Assembly: GCF_036898095.1 (NCBI RefSeq)
Contig: NC_090735.1
Span: 1,882,888 to 1,946,887, forward strand
Origin: Palaemon carinicauda
Lineage: Eukaryota; Arthropoda; Malacostraca; Decapoda; Palaemonidae
Length of the DNA stretch: 64,000 bases
Reading direction: 5' to 3'
This document shows positions 1-12,719 of the stretch, one piece after another. Position 1 is the first letter of the stretch; each line of letters opens with the position of its first letter. Under the pieces are notes generated by a model. That model had not been told where the DNA came from. It did no database searches and was given only the letters and a program-made list of their open reading frames with translations. Made by a program: the position numbers and the translations under genes.

Positions 1-845
1 CGCTCATGGCCAACTTTTTGCTCTACCTCCATAAGGAGAAACTGCTCCATTTCAGCAGTAAAAGGCTATAGCTCAACCTTAAGCCAAGTCTTTAGAGTAA
101 AGGGAGTAGATATTTCTTCTTCAGCGGAACTCTCAATGCTCAGACAGAGCTTCAAACAGACCTGTCCTTCAGTCGAAGTGAGACCATCCCCCTGGAATGA
201 TATCAAGAGGCCACCCTACAAACTCTAGGGGCTTGTCTCAGAAAGGGACCTTACCCTTAAAATAGTTTTCCTGCTTGGCTAAATAAGTCAGTGAGCTGCA
301 TGGTCTCTCTTTTAACATTTTCCATTCAAGGGGATAGAGGCAGGTCTCATTCTCCTTTGTCCCTGAGTTTGGTGCCAAAACCCAGAATCCTTCAGTTTGG
401 GATTTCAGGAATTTATCTTTTCAGATCAGTTGTCATTGTGTCCTGTGAGGACACTGAGGCATTATTTCAAATGTACGCACGCAGTTAGACAACACATGCA
501 ACATCTTTTTGTCCGCACAAGGAGAGTGAAGAAGAAAGTAACTAAAGACACAATTTCTTCCTGGTTAAGGGAGGTCATTGACCGAACCCTTTCACCACCT
601 TCGCCTTCCACAGAAAGGTCCCAAGTCAGAGCTCATGAAATCAGAAGGGTTGGTGCATCTTTAGCTTTTAAAAAGAATCTCTGTGACGTAATACTGTAAG
701 GCAGGTGCGTGGAAATGCCAAATGATGCTTACTGCCCACTATCTGTGGGATGTGACCCACAGATCTCCGGACACATTTTCGTTAGGTATTGTTGTAGCTG
801 CACAGGAGGTGGTAGACTAACCTCTGCTCCTTACAGGACCATTAA
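1..845 (+). pseudogene. Degenerate tyrosine recombinase of element F
   Basis: Conceptual translation in shifting frames gives a DIRS-type tyrosine recombinase. The start (about 10-110) reads ANFLLYLHKEK and then KGYSSTLSQVFR, matching the N-terminal core of the recombinase in element A (DFLLYLRKGR ... GYRSMLASVFR). Position 430-470 gives LCPVRTLRHY, matching LCPVRALKFY. Position 630-680 gives HEIRRVGASLAFKK, the box-B HxxR motif. After a frameshift at about 690, a segment reading AHYLWDVTHRS carries the presumed nucleophilic tyrosine. Several in-frame stops lie at about 225-300, so it cannot be made as one protein. In an intact element this enzyme integrates the circular cDNA by site-specific recombination. 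Confidence 0.75.
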
Positions 846-1700
846 CATCAGATTCAAGGGCAAAGGTTATGAGTGTGTTAAGGTTTAAAGTAAATAATGA
901 CTGGCCTTTTCGTTTTCTTTCAATCTTCCCCTCTTTTGGGGTACATCAAAAGCCTTGCCCTTGATATGACTGCAGGTAAGCCCCACTCAGCAGTTGCCAT
1001 TCTATACTCAGGTGTAAAAGTCTTTTCCTCACACCCCTTATGAGGGGAAGTATGACATAAATGGACAGACCCATAGCTATACTGTATATATACCATATAG
1101 ATGGTTTCAGACAAATCCATTACATATTTAAGCCAAATCTTACAACGCAGACATTCGGCTTAGAACAGCCTTTTATGCCAGGACTGTGTACCAGCTATTA
1201 TTACTCACTACTAGTTCATATGTTAGGATCCTTAACTCTTTCAGCATCACAAAGCACAAATTTTTGGCATTCGGACATGTTACCAGGCAGTTGGAAATGA
1301 GACTCCTCCCACTTAAGGATGAGCCACCTATATAAAGGACGAGGGTTTATATATTGATTGAGAACAAATGACAAATTTTTAAGTAATTTGGATTTTTCAT
1401 AACTAAATTATATAAACTTGAGTTCTTTACTCATACTTTTGTATCATCACCAACCTCTTAGAAAGTCACAGCTGCAATCAAAGTGGTTTTTCCGTGAGCA
1501 GACAAGGGGTTGGAGCTTCCCCGGTACTGGACCAGTAACTACCGGTCAGTTGTTGATATCTCATTGTAATTTTTACTGCCGTATTCCAGGTAACTGAAAA
1601 CACACACTTGTCTGCATATAGGAAGAGGCTGTACTTTTTTCACAGCTTCTATAACTTGTAGATGAATGGAGGTACCAGTAACTGAAAACACACTTTTTAG
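1..1700 (+). mobile_element. Element F: 3' part of a DIRS-like YR retrotransposon, truncated at window edge
   Basis: The stretch begins inside a degenerate tyrosine recombinase and runs into a DIRS-style 3' region. Near 1354-1400 it carries an internal complementary region with the junction motif GAACAAATGACAAATT. Elements C and D have a closely similar junction (ACAAATGACAA). The following block (about 1415-1600, with TCACCAACC and later TACTGCC-TATT) aligns with the right terminal region of D (56085-56215). The right inverted terminal repeat is truncated: no partner for the sequence after the junction is found downstream, and 1586-1700 holds a small duplication of CAGTAACTGAAAACACAC. The left end lies before the window. 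This is the C/D clade rather than the A/B clade. Confidence 0.72.
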
Positions 1701-2099
1701 CCCTGCTACTCTTATTTCATCTTGCTGTCCAACCTCTTATAACTTTTAACTTCAAAGTGCAACTGTGATGTAGATCTTATGGTATCAGTGAACTTTTGAG
1801 CATGTGTGAAAGAGTACAAATATGTTGGGCTAACATATGTCTGGGTATTTTGAGAGTGGAGTGTGTATGTTGTTAAGGATTGGTAAAAAATGAAAGTGAA
1901 GAATGTTTTGAGGAGAGTTTTCATGATAACAGGAAAGGATGACTGTGCTAGGTGACTTAAGTGCAATTGCAAGTAACAGAAAGAGATAAGGTTATAGGCA
2001 GATATGGAGTCCTGACACAAATAAGAAACAAGTATCTTTTGAAAATACGTTCGTATAGGGGCTTGATTGTCAAAGGGAAGACACATGAGTATACTTAGG

Positions 2100-3600
2100 A
2101 GAGAAACTATTTTGAAGAAAAGTGTTAGATTGTGGATAGTTTAGTTTGATTAAATAAAAGGAAAATATTTGATTGATGTTGTGGTGAGGAAACGAGTGGC
2201 TGAAGGTATTGTTTCATTGGTTAAAGTTACGATGAGCGGAAATTTAAATTTGAGATGAAAAGGTAAAACTAAAGCTACAGTGGTAATCAAGATAGGTGAG
2301 CTTAATACTGTAGTGGAAAAATGGACGACTAATAGGATAAGGTTAAAAGCAAAAGTTTAAGGAGTAGCCTAGGCCTACATGTAGTGTATACACTTGACTA
2401 GGGAATAAAATCCGGAAGTTATTGGAGGATGAACTGAGAAATCTTTGTAAGAGGAGAAAAAATTAATTTGAGGTAGAATTACAAAATAGAGGGGAGATTT
2501 GACTGCTTGAATAAAAGAGAATGAATGATAGGGACTTTTGTTGGAGATTTCACCTTAATTGAGATGTTACAGTGGAGTGAAAAAAAAAAAAAAACAATTA
2601 AAAGGGTAACTGGGATGTGTAAACTGTGTCAGGATGATGGGCGAGTTCAAAAGGAATGAATGACAGGTATCATCATTTTGTTGTATAAGGGCAAAAATAA
2701 TAGAAGAGACTGCTAGAATTATAGGGAAATAATGTTGCTTAGTATGCCTTGACTATAAGACATGGCGGAAGGTTTGATTGGAGAAAAGCAATGGCTTTAA
2801 ACGGAGAATATGGTTTGTGGATTTAGTATGTTATGAAGAAATTATAGTATGTAAAAATAGCTGTATGTAGAATATAGGAACATAGAAGAAGCTTATGTTG
2901 GATTTAAGAGAGAAGCACTATGGAAGGTGATGATCATGTATAGTATACAGTACAGGGTACATGAGGCTAAAGCTATTGTGAGCAGTAAGGAACGTAAGAG
3001 ATAGGATAGCCATGCATGAAAGTAGAGGCTCGGTTATAAAACAGTTGGAACAACTTAAATACTTGTGATTATAAGGCAAGATGGAGGATGTGAGGCTTAA
3101 GTTGAAAATAAGATAAAAACTGCCATCGGGAAGTAGAGGGAGGTAGCAGGAGTGTTATGTGATAAGAAAAATGCTAATCAGGCCAGTGTCTAAGATGAAA
3201 AGAGGAAGCAAAGCTTGAAAGAAGAGATGAGAGTGCTAAAGTGGATTATGGGAACATCATATCACTGCTCGAAAGATTGGAAAATGGTGAAATAAGAGGA
3301 TGGCAGGCATAGTAAAGATTACAGAAGTGATAAGTGTCACAACTTAAATGGGGTGGGCACTTGTAAAGGATGGATGGGGGGGAAGGAATGAATGAGGAGG
3401 TCTTGAGACTTGAAGGAAGTTGGGAGGAACCTGTTAGCATGGAGAGGGGGAGGGAAGCAGAGAATTGGCGAGATAAGATGAAAGATGATATGAGAGAAGA
3501 GTTTAGGTGGAAGAGGATACCCTTTGATAGAAAGACATTGGAGAGGGCGGTTCAGGTAACCAAGCCCTTAATGTAGGGTTAACGGTGGGAAATAAGTAGG
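2100..3600 (+). mobile_element. Degenerate LINE (non-LTR retrotransposon), RT region and 3' end
   Basis: This G/A-rich sequence is full of stops, but it retains LINE landmarks in conceptual translation. Around 2700-2740 a CxNYRGI-like RT fingers motif is visible (RDC.NYRGI). Around 3045-3060 a QLEQLKYL segment corresponds to the conserved QFKYLG. At 3360-3576 an open stretch carries GRDK-type residues (WRDKMKDDM, then TLERAVQV.KPLM). The same 3' block recurs at 12085-12300. No catalytic FADD is readable. The clade was not assigned. It is an old, inactive copy. Confidence 0.55.
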
Positions 3601-3780
3601 GATATGAAGTGGCTATTGTTGTGTGTGTGTCTTTTTTTTTTTAGGGGGGGGGGGGGGCGCGTAGCGTGATCACAGATTATTCTGCAATCTGAGAGTGAAT
3701 GTGACAATGTTTATTCCTTTTCTTGGGGTCAGCCTTTGTTACAAGAAGTATCTTAAATACTGAATACACCCACTCACGTG

Positions 3781-3885
<105 letters not shown>

Positions 3886-4779
3886 AAAACATAATAGACC
3901 AAACGAATAGAGTCAACCACTGATGTGATAAACATAAAAAAAAATATTAGATAAAGGAATAGCCATTCATCAACAGGGCAAAGTATTGAAAACAAATGAA
4001 GAATAACGCTACGAAAGGAATTACTAACGGATTACTAACTAAAGGAGAAGTAGCTTAGAAAATGGCAAATGTATAGAAATTATTGCAGAAATCTGGGCCA
4101 CTCCCATTACCTGGCAATGTGCCCGTTATTGGAGTATGAATAAGATACGGCAGGCTATGACGGAACCATTGAAATAGGGATTTCATATTTTCATTTGAGA
4201 GATGAAAAATTAACATTCGAAAAGAACGTCACTATAAACTAAAATAGATTGTTACGAAATGCTATAATAATTTACCTTTAGGCGCCACTAGCTACAATTT
4301 CTATGCCATTGAAATCGTGTATATGACCGTCAATTGAGAATCGACTCTACTTCCTCATCAAAGGGAAACGAGAAATTTGAAATCTCAAAACGGAGACAAC
4401 TTTAAAATCATGTTTCATTCTAAATTGTGAATTACTGGGGACTATTAAGATAAAGTTACTCTTCTCGTGACCTCCATAACGGCTTCAATACACCACATAT
4501 TCGACCTCATTTCTCTCCCCCTTTGCTCACTTGCCTGGGCTATAACGACATGGTGTTAGCCACGTGAGTTCTCTACGGTTTACAACTTTACACCCACCTC
4601 CACAAATTAAGACACGCAGAGAACATGGGAGGTTTAAAATATACTTTTTAACTATCAATATGGTTAAATGTGTCAATAAAAAGCCGATAAATTCTTGGTC
4701 AAGTTAAATTCATGTTAGACTAGTAGTCGGACCCAGAATATTAAAATATCGATGAAATCTAAGATTTACTAACCTAGTT

Positions 4780-5500
4780 TCATCGCCTAAAGATTGAATT
4801 TTAATTTCTGGATATTCTAAACAGTTAAAACTAGATGAAAATAAAGCTAAGTTTATGGCGTAGAAAGGAACAATAAATTGCGGAACTTTGGTGATATTGA
4901 AGTAAGTATTATTAATAATTTTGTCCCCAAGATTTAGTAGAGTTCGTGACTTAGGTGTTACCGGACTGTAATTTGTCTTTGTGCTCATATGACTAATATG
5001 ACTAACTTCATATCATTGCGGGATCTTTTCGTTTATAAAGAAATATATGGAAGAATTATCAATGAAGAAACCCGTGATACATTGTGTTACAGCCTGATTT
5101 TATAACGGCAACTGACTATTGCAATTTACAAAACATAATAATCAGAGTAACATTATTGATAAACGATGCTCTAACCCGAGAAAGGATTACCCCCTGTACT
5201 GATTGAACTACATTGCACTGATCCATATTAAACTAAGAATAAATATCAAGATATGTTAAAAAAAAACTCGTGGACGTCAGAATCACCTAAGAGTACTTAG
5301 AGACATCGTGCAGCCAACAAATCGTGTCGACACGAGATCATAGTTACAATCTTATTAGAGCCAAGGTGCACATATGACACATTATAGACGGCAAAGGAAT
5401 TAGTCTATTAAAGTATAAAGGAATATTTTTTTTTAACCAGTATAATCTAGCAAAAGTTACGTTCAAACGTCTGGCGATTTGTGAAACAAACATACAAACA
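4780..5500 (+). mobile_element. LINE RT C-terminal fragment, + strand
   Basis: Conceptual + strand translation, with frameshifts, gives LKLDENKAKFM, then RVRDLGVT, then a segment near 5180-5200 reading RERITP. The block at 5270-5345 contains HRAANKSC-like sequence. It matches, in opposite orientation, the block at about 10860-10940; both contain the DNA string GTGTCGACACGAGA or its complement. These landmarks correspond to the RT thumb and C-terminus of CR1/L2-like LINEs (KTEFM..., VRDLGV, ITPVL...HWLPIK). Heavily decayed. Confidence 0.5.
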
Positions 5501-6795
5501 CACATCCTGTAGTTTGCCCCTGTAAAATGAGTACACAGCGAGATTTAAGAGAAAACTACGCCACGTTTCATACAAATGGTTATTAAAACGAAACTCGTTT
5601 AGAAATTAATAGAATGGTATCACTTATCCCAAAATAGCAAAATAACACTAGAGTACGAATGTAACCTCAATGTAAAAGAAAGTGGCGATATTTAGCTCTG
5701 GTAACGATTCGCAAAAGAGAAAACTACTAACGGCATAATCACCACTTTCTCTAAAGGAACACACTCAAGAAAAGAAAAGATCTCGTATAGAAATGACGGT
5801 TTCTGGAACATAATTATTACTTTTAATGCTGGAATACTATGTGAACGCCAGGTATTAAAAAGGCTTGCAAAATTAAATACTAAATTAATATGTTAAATTT
5901 AGATTAGCATTTAATACCGAAAATCTTTAAACAACAATTTAGTTTAGACGGTGGAGAGAATTAAAGGATGAAAATGTTGACTAGGGATCGATCACAACGT
6001 TTGACCTATTTAGTGATAAATAATTGGTTCCAGACGTTGGCTTGACCTCAAATTTAAGTCTGATCTAGTTCATATCAAACTTTTTTTTATCATATCGATT
6101 ATTATTCATGTAAACACGCTGTATTTATAATACACACATTCTTAACTCCTGGTTAAAGAAAGCTACCAATTCATTTCCTTCTGCGAACGCTCGAAGTTTC
6201 TAATTTTCTCCAGCTATCCAACCCTGGAAGTTCGGTTTCCCCCCGAGTGGAAGCGCCGGCCCTGGTTACAGGTATGCAGTTTTGCCCTACTTTACTTCCT
6301 GGAGGAGCTCCATAGTACAGAGGTGACAATATCTCACGTTTTAATGGTCCTGACCACTCCACGTATCTTTTATAGTGGTGAATAGGTCATCGATTTTAAC
6401 AACAAAGGGCCAGGAAAGTCAGGAGTGCAACATTTAGCTCTGGTGGTAGGATAGCGTAAGTTCGCTTCTCCTTAGTTACGGAACATGATAGTCATTTTAC
6501 TCATACATAATTGATGGCCTTTGGAACAATGATTGAGATCATGACCTTGACACAAATTGACCTGATTTGTGTATTTCGACTCTCGGAAGAAGTTTAATCA
6601 AATATTTGACTCAATATCTAACTATAACCCATTAAGTCCAACATGATATTAGTTTTTTTCTATCAAGGCCGAGAGCTCTCCTCAAGAGGAAGTAACCACG
6701 CTAAGCATTCTGTTTATGTACCCTCCTTTGTTCACGGAACTAAATGTGGTTAGGAGAATAAACTTTTGCAATCATTGTTACTTACAGTATATCCC

Positions 6796-6798
<3 letters not shown>
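5500..6798. other. No recognised gene or repeat
   Basis: AT-rich sequence. A slightly GC-richer patch at 6175-6360 has a short open frame on the minus strand but no recognisable family. Nothing supportable was seen. Confidence 0.4.

Positions 6799-6885
<87 letters not shown>
6799..6885. repeat. (GA)n microsatellite
   Basis: About 87 bp of perfect GA dinucleotides. Shorter GA runs recur at 8158-8182, 8469-8487 and 39190-39230. Confidence 0.98.
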
Positions 6886-6887
<2 letters not shown>

Positions 6888-7739
6888 AATACAGGAAGAA
6901 ATACATCAAACATTTATGTAACGATTCACTTGATTTCTTTAGTATTGTGCTATAGCACACTACGCTGGAGATATGACATTGGCTTACTATTCGTTCTCAT
7001 TCTTTGTAGGCCATTCTACTGGCCATGGCATAGAACGGTGCACATTTTTGGGTGAGAATGGGTGTTTTCCCCTATACTTTGTCCTCTCATTTCCGTGATC
7101 TCAAAACCATCTAAATTCTTAAAAAGACGTGTGGCTTCTTTGGATATTATATCAGATTTAGCAAAAGTGAATAGTACCAGTTATTATATTGAAGTTTATT
7201 ATTCCATAAATACGTGTTTTTGTTGATTCAGGTACATCTCTATTCTCTCTCTCTCGTGCTGTCTGGCAGCTCTGACTCTCCGTGGAAGGCTGCTGCTGCT
7301 GGGGTCGCTACGAGGTTGTTGCCACAGCGAGAAGGGAAATATTATCTTATACAAAATATCCATAATTTGAATAGAAGTTTCATAAATAAGCGATTATGTA
7401 AATAAACCTGCCGATTCGATAACCGAAATAGGAATTGGCACTGAAGAGGAAGAAGGAAAATGTTTCTAAAAAATGACCAGTTGGCATTTTCCCCAATGCT
7501 GAGCCTCAAGCCAGTCATTTCGAGTTGCAAACTTGCAGTTCACACGTGTCGGTGATAGAGAACAGACCTTCGTCCAAGGATATCGCCGTATTTCCAGTAA
7601 TTCCATAAAAATCACCAGATTCTCTGGATGTACCAAACGCGATACCGGCTGGTGTTAATATAAGAAGTGCTCTGAAACGCATCCGAGAGCTGGATCTAAT
7701 AAAATTTCTAGTGCATTAGTCACAAGAAGTTTGAGTGAT

Positions 7740-9252
7740 CCGTGTGTGAGTGTGTGTGTGGTGTCCGCTGTATTGGTGCGTTGGAGGAGAGCTTCTATTT
7801 GACCTGCCTTTTGAAGGTTAGTGTTCGCAAGAAGAGTGAAATTAACACTTAATTTATCGTCGTGCCCAGGGTTAATGGCAGGGATAATCTATGGGCTTTG
7901 TTTTTTATTTATTTTAGATTTTTTTTAAGTGACCTCGAGTGCTTTTATATGGATACAGCAAGAAACCATTAATATTGTTTTCCTCCACACGTAGTGATGG
8001 TGATATTGCATGACCAGGAGATTACTGGTCCAATGAAAAAGGAGATTACTGGTCCATTGATAAAGGAGATAACCGATCCATTGAAAAAGCTAGCACAGCA
8101 TTCTCAGCAGTAATCACACTTCCAACATCGCAGGTGGTGGTGGTGTGGCGGCAGCAGACGAGAGAGAGAGAGAGAGAGAGAGAGCGCGAGCGCGCAGCAG
8201 AACGAACGCTCTGCAGCAGCAGCAGAGAGCAAGATTTGACTGACGCTTAGTAATTGAGGTCAAGCTAATATAGTGAGCGAGAGTGTGTGAGGGAGTATTC
8301 TGTTGTGGCCGATATGATTGAGGAGAACGCCAAGGGTCCTCCTATCGGTTCATCTTCCCCACCTTTGCTCCACGTTCGTTAAAATGCCACATTTACCCAT
8401 CCGTATTGTCACTGAGATATGCAGTGGATGGCAGTGCTGAGGAGAAATCATAGTAGCCAGTGAAGAGTAAGAGAGAGAGAGAGAGAGAAAGAGAAAAGTT
8501 GTGAATGAAGAAACTAGGTGAGTGATCCTCGATTTCAGGCCAGCCTCTCCTTCTCTCCTTGGTGCATTATCACCGCTGTTATTCTGTTAACGTGACGACG
8601 AACCCGTTGTGAAGTGCGTGTTTTTAGACTTTGACCTTAAAGAAACCCCTGAGAAATCGCCTGCTATAACCGTGAACGTTTTTCTGATTGATTTATAGAT
8701 TCTCGAGAATGTTAGAAGGAAAAACTCTTGACACAACACGAGACTCTGGTCTCAACTTGCAACGGACTCTGTTTTGTCATCATCTCGTGCTCTTAATACA
8801 GCAATAGCCAAGAAAAATCAGCTGTTCTGAAGTGAAGTGTCGTTTACCACTTTTTTTTTTATTATTTTCGTTAATGAAATCGAGTGGAAAAGACTTGAGT
8901 TACCCCTCGTAAGAGTCTAGAGTTTCTTTCTGCAGTTGTAGGTCAGCAGCCAGTCAGTCAGTGTCATCAGTGTTTGGAGGTCACACAGGCCATCTATCCA
9001 TGCATGAGTGCATTAGAGGTAGCCTCAGAGGTAGATAGGTGCTTGGATCAGTATACCAATCAACGTTGTCTGCACCCTTACACTCGCCCTCTTATAAGTG
9101 CATTAATTGAAAATAGCGAAGACTACCTCCATCTGTCCAGTGTTGAGTCTGGATTGGAGACTAACTTGAGAAAGCTACTCTGTTGCCCTGCAATTGCAAG
9201 TCTCGATAGACGTGATTTGCTACCAAAGAACAACACGCCAGACACACGCAAG
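7740..9252 (+). other. Putative 5' exon or leader of the SPOP/rdx gene (includes 9004-9252)
   Basis: This stretch is richer in GC, CpG and simple CAG/GA repeats than its surroundings. Examples are GA runs at 8158-8182 and 8469-8487, a CAG cluster at 8205-8232, and three 24-bp direct repeats with core GGAGATTACTGGTCCA at about 8017-8090. This texture is common in long arthropod 5' untranslated exons. It ends at a good splice donor, AAG|GTGAGG, at 9252/9253. No repeat family is recognised inside it. I infer one or more 5' exons and cannot define the transcription start. A small GC-rich patch at 7205-7340, after TTGATTCAG, could be another exon or nothing. Confidence 0.4.
9004..9252 (+). CDS. 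Possible first coding exon of SPOP/rdx (83 codons)
   Basis: The frame is open from the stop at 8896 to the donor AAG|GTGAGG at 9252. The first ATG is at 9004 (MSALEVASEVDRCLDQ). It encodes an 83-residue segment without recognisable domains, ending DTRK. The exon ends in phase 0, and the Q-rich exon at 57234 begins in phase 0, so the two would fuse in frame. Against it: the ATG context is weak (T at -3), a second out-of-frame ATG sits at 9000, and a phase match arises by chance one time in three. It may therefore be entirely untranslated leader. No other upstream partner exon is visible in the window. Confidence 0.35.
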
Positions 9253-9544
9253 GTGAGGGCTTAGTCTGCAGCAGTAACTGGAGGCCGAAGTTGACGGGCT
9301 AATGTCTGAAATTATTTAGAATAGTATTATTAAGATTATCATGATATTGTTTTTAAAATTATAATTTTTCTAAGATTATTAAGATATTGTCGTATTTTAT
9401 AATTTTAAGGATTAGCATGGTCTTGCCGATTATTTTTGTGTTCTCAGGTTTAATATTTACTATAGCACAATATTTATAATAAAGAAAAAAAGTACTAATG
9501 GCGTTGTATGTATGATGATGGCCAGGTCCTATAACTCCCTTATT

Positions 9545-9965
9545 TTTAACCCTATCGGTAAGAATATGGCAGTTTAAGGGTGGTCACAGGGGGCCAGTAC
9601 CGCTCTCCCTTAGATAAGTAGGTACGGACACTGCTTGTAGGTTAGGTTAGATGAGAAAATTTAGTTTAGGCGGTGTTTTATGCACATGGGAGGTCCTGTT
9701 CGTCGTCATACAGAGGCCCTGTACTTTGATCAGTTTTGATTCGCATAATTGTGGGAAACAATTATTTTTTAAATTTAGATGTTTTCAAATTCTAAAAGTT
9801 AAGATTGCCAAAGCATATTTTAAAGAGGAAACAATTGCAAGAACACACCGAACATAAAGATTCCACACCTAACCTAGCTTAGGAGCCACATCTATCCTTA
9901 CCTACTGGGCCCAGTGGCCTCCCCATACTGTTGACCATAAGAAAGTCTCAACCTTGTGTTTGCCT
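9545..9965. repeat. Degenerate inverted repeat, possible decayed DNA transposon
   Basis: The left arm at 9545-9655 (GGGGGCCAGTACC, then GTAGGTTAGGTTAG) resembles the complement of the right arm at 9865-9965 (CACCTAACCTAGC, then CTACTGGGCCCAGTGGCC). Similarity is patchy. The roughly 200 bp between the arms have no recognisable coding sequence. Confidence 0.3.
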
Positions 9966-10649
9966 CTCAATCGGCTTCATTCCTGGCAAGGTAAAGCTAA
10001 ATTATTCTGTATTTCATAAGTCTTCAAGGTAGCTTCATCATATTTTATTTCAGACCGATAAACTACCTTTGTCTCACTAAGAAAATCGATTTGACAAGTA
10101 AGAAAGTTTATGCGTGTCCTCTCTAATAACATACACCCTATGAAAATACCTGCATTGAGCTTTACGTAAATTATACAGTATGATATGACAATGCTCGTTA
10201 TACAATGTCCGAATCCTGCGGCAAGTCTGTCGCTGATGTATACAAATTGCCCTTAGGTATCCCAATCTAACCTGATTTATATTGTAGTGTCCTTACTCAC
10301 CAGTAATGGTGCTTTGCCTCTCTTCTTTGTGATCCCCTTTAATGTATGCTACCATTTGAAAGAACTTATAATTGCTTTTATGGAAAAAAAAATGAATGTT
10401 TCTGGAAAATTTTGTGTAGAAATGAGATTTTCTCATATAAGCTAAATACCTAAACATATGTGGTTATATTATATAAAGTATGGTTTAAGCTCGACGTTAC
10501 CTTTCGGTTTATATATCTGGTCTTGCCCTGTAGCCATTCATTGAGAAATTATTTACTCTACTTTAAGGGCAGTTTTTTGGGCTTTATCACACAGAAACCT
10601 TGTGCCCTACGGGATTTACATATCAATTTTTTTTATATACATTCTTAGA

Positions 10650-11700
10650 TATTTAGAGTATCACACATTGTTGTCTGCATTAATTGTCAAATCCACATTA
10701 TCAAAGCACTTTGAAAACAAGAAAGCCTTGAGTTTATTTGAAGCTTTAATATCTTCAGTCGTATGGATGTCTAGTGGGAGCTTATAGTCTTGGGGGCGCA
10801 TATTTGGAAGTTTCAGATTCTACAGTAGAGGTACATCATGGCTCTGGTAACTTGAAACCAACTGTAACTATTCTCGTGTCGACACAATTTGTTGTCTGCA
10901 CGATGTGTAGCAATTCTCTTAGATGATTTGGATGACCGGTTTTGATAACTTGATGAGTCATTGCACGTATCTTAAACTCTATTCTAGCTTTAATAGGCAG
11001 CCACTGTAATTCGATTACAGTGGAGTAATCCTATCTTGGTGTGTGACACCTTTTAGCAATCTTGCTGGTCTGTTCATTATGTTCTGTAATTTCTTAAGTT
11101 GCATCGAGTAGATTGTACAGTATTAGATAAAGGTACAGTAATAAATCTTGGTAATAGCACAGATAATCACAAGATTCTTTATGGGATATTCATCCAGATA
11201 CTTCTTTACAGAAGAAGTGTTTCAAAGGTGATATTCAGCAGTTCTTACTACTATTTATTTGAGCACTGAGAGAATCACAGCGAAGGGATGCACTTAAGTC
11301 ACAAACTCTACTAGATATCTGGACCGGGTTGTTGTTAATAATTTATTTGGATGTCACCCAAGTCTCTTAAGTTTTGGGTGGTCCCTATCACATAAGATAT
11401 ATTTGCCTCATCGCAACTTAACTTTGTCGCCATTATTGAGGCTTTTCGATTTTCAGGATCACATTTTAGCATGAAGTGGGGTGACCCACCCGCACTCTTT
11501 TCTTGAATAAGAGACTTATTTTCTCCTACATTCTGTATCAAATCAAAACAATTCCTAGGAATCAAAGCATTAACTACATTGTCGTCTTCGCTGTATACTG
11601 TACTTTGAATTATATTTACTGCTTCGTCTCTAATCCTGTCATCAGCGAAATTTACAACATTAACATTTGAAGTTGATTTCATATTAAGAATTGGTATATC
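10650..11700 (-). mobile_element. CR1/L2-like LINE fragment, minus strand
   Basis: The reverse-strand translation contains, in order: a 115-codon open segment (11682-11335, with DPENRKASIMATKLS and then TTQNLRDLG); a KYLDEYPIKNLV segment near 11210-11170; LKKLQNIMNR.ARLLKG near 11095; ITPL near 11030; a LPIKARIEFKIRAMTHQ-like segment near 11010-10950; and APRLYK-like and LKAFLFSKC segments near 10790-10700. This is the order expected for the RT thumb and C-terminal region of CR1/L2-like LINEs. There are many frameshifts. No poly(A) or target duplication was identified. Confidence 0.62.
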
Positions 11701-12084
11701 TTTTCAAAGAAAGCTATTCCAATCTTATTTTTCGTGTCGGTGACGTTAGTTGTTGCTTGTGTTGATTTGTTTACTAATACTGTAATTACTTTCCTTAACT
11801 TTTTCAACATGTCATTTTTTTTAATTTTCTTTGGGGGGGTGCATCTGTATTTGAAATGTTAACAATTGGTTCATTATTCTTTACTAGATTATCAACTTTT
11901 TCTCTGTAAGATTCTCTGCCCTTGGGTCAGGTGCCGGGGAAGAATCAGTTGCTTTCCAATCATTGCTTCATGTTCTATTGTATTGTTTCTCTTCTCCATA
12001 TCTTCCTGCTTATTTTCATTGCAATTTGAGCTTCATTTTCAGGACAGAGATAAAGTCTTTAGAGATGACAAGGCCATGTTACCC

Positions 12085-12300
12085 TAGTGGTGAGATGGTG
12101 TGGGCACGTGTTAAGGATGGATGGTGGGGAAGGAGTGAGGAGGGATTGGGAGGAACCTGTCAGGGGAGGAGATCAAGAGCGAGGCAGAGAATTAGATGGA
12201 GAGATAAGGTGAAGGATGATATGGAGAGGTTGGGTGGGTGAGGATACCTTTGATCGAAGCGTTGAAGAGAGCGTATCAGGTAACCGGCCTCTTACTGTAA
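12085..12300 (+). mobile_element. 3' end of the same LINE family as 2.1-3.6 kb
   Basis: Translation gives a VRWCGHVLRMDGG-like start, then GRRSRARQRIRWRDKVKDDMER, then a stop and a decayed tail with DRSVEE and NRPL. The DNA matches 3360-3580 (GATAAGGTGAAGGATGATAT versus GATAAGATGAAAGATGATAT), which supports a shared family. Confidence 0.55.
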
Positions 12301-12645
12301 GGATAAAACGGTGGTGGAAAAGAATAGTTTATTTAGACCAAGCCTAGTTCCCAAAGGCTATCAGTCGTGAATTTGAGATAATGACTGAATGAGTGTCTTA
12401 TCATAATATGATAACCTACTAGTCCTGACAATAATATTTTTCTTTTAACAATTTCCTAACAGGTAAACATTGTGCTAGATTTAGCTTGAGATAACCTATA
12501 GAATAATTTTGAATTGCTATGGAATTGTTTCTGTTGCATAATTTAGCCCAGATTTCGTGTTCAGTAATGTTTGCTCTTTACCGAGTCATGTAGAAGTTGA
12601 ATTTGAGTTTTACAAAGAAATTACTGTATTAATGTACTGAACATT

Positions 12646-12719
12646 TATATCATATCTTTAGTGTATTGTATATCATTCTATAGTATCATATCTTTAGTGT
12701 ATTGTATATCATTCTATAG
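12646..12719. repeat. 36-bp tandem duplication
   Basis: A unit beginning TATCATATCTTTAGTGTATT occurs twice in direct tandem, immediately before the hAT-like left end. Confidence 0.9.

Noticed and set aside
8974..9003. TTG at 8974 as the start of the first exon ORF
   Set aside because: A non-ATG start has no support here. The first in-frame ATG is at 9004.
9545..9965. Confident DNA transposon call for this inverted repeat
   Set aside because: Similarity between the arms is patchy and no target duplication or transposase was found, so it is listed only as a low-confidence repeat.
11866..12241. Overlapping short ORFs as host genes
   Set aside because: The right part is LINE-derived and the left part has no conserved feature.
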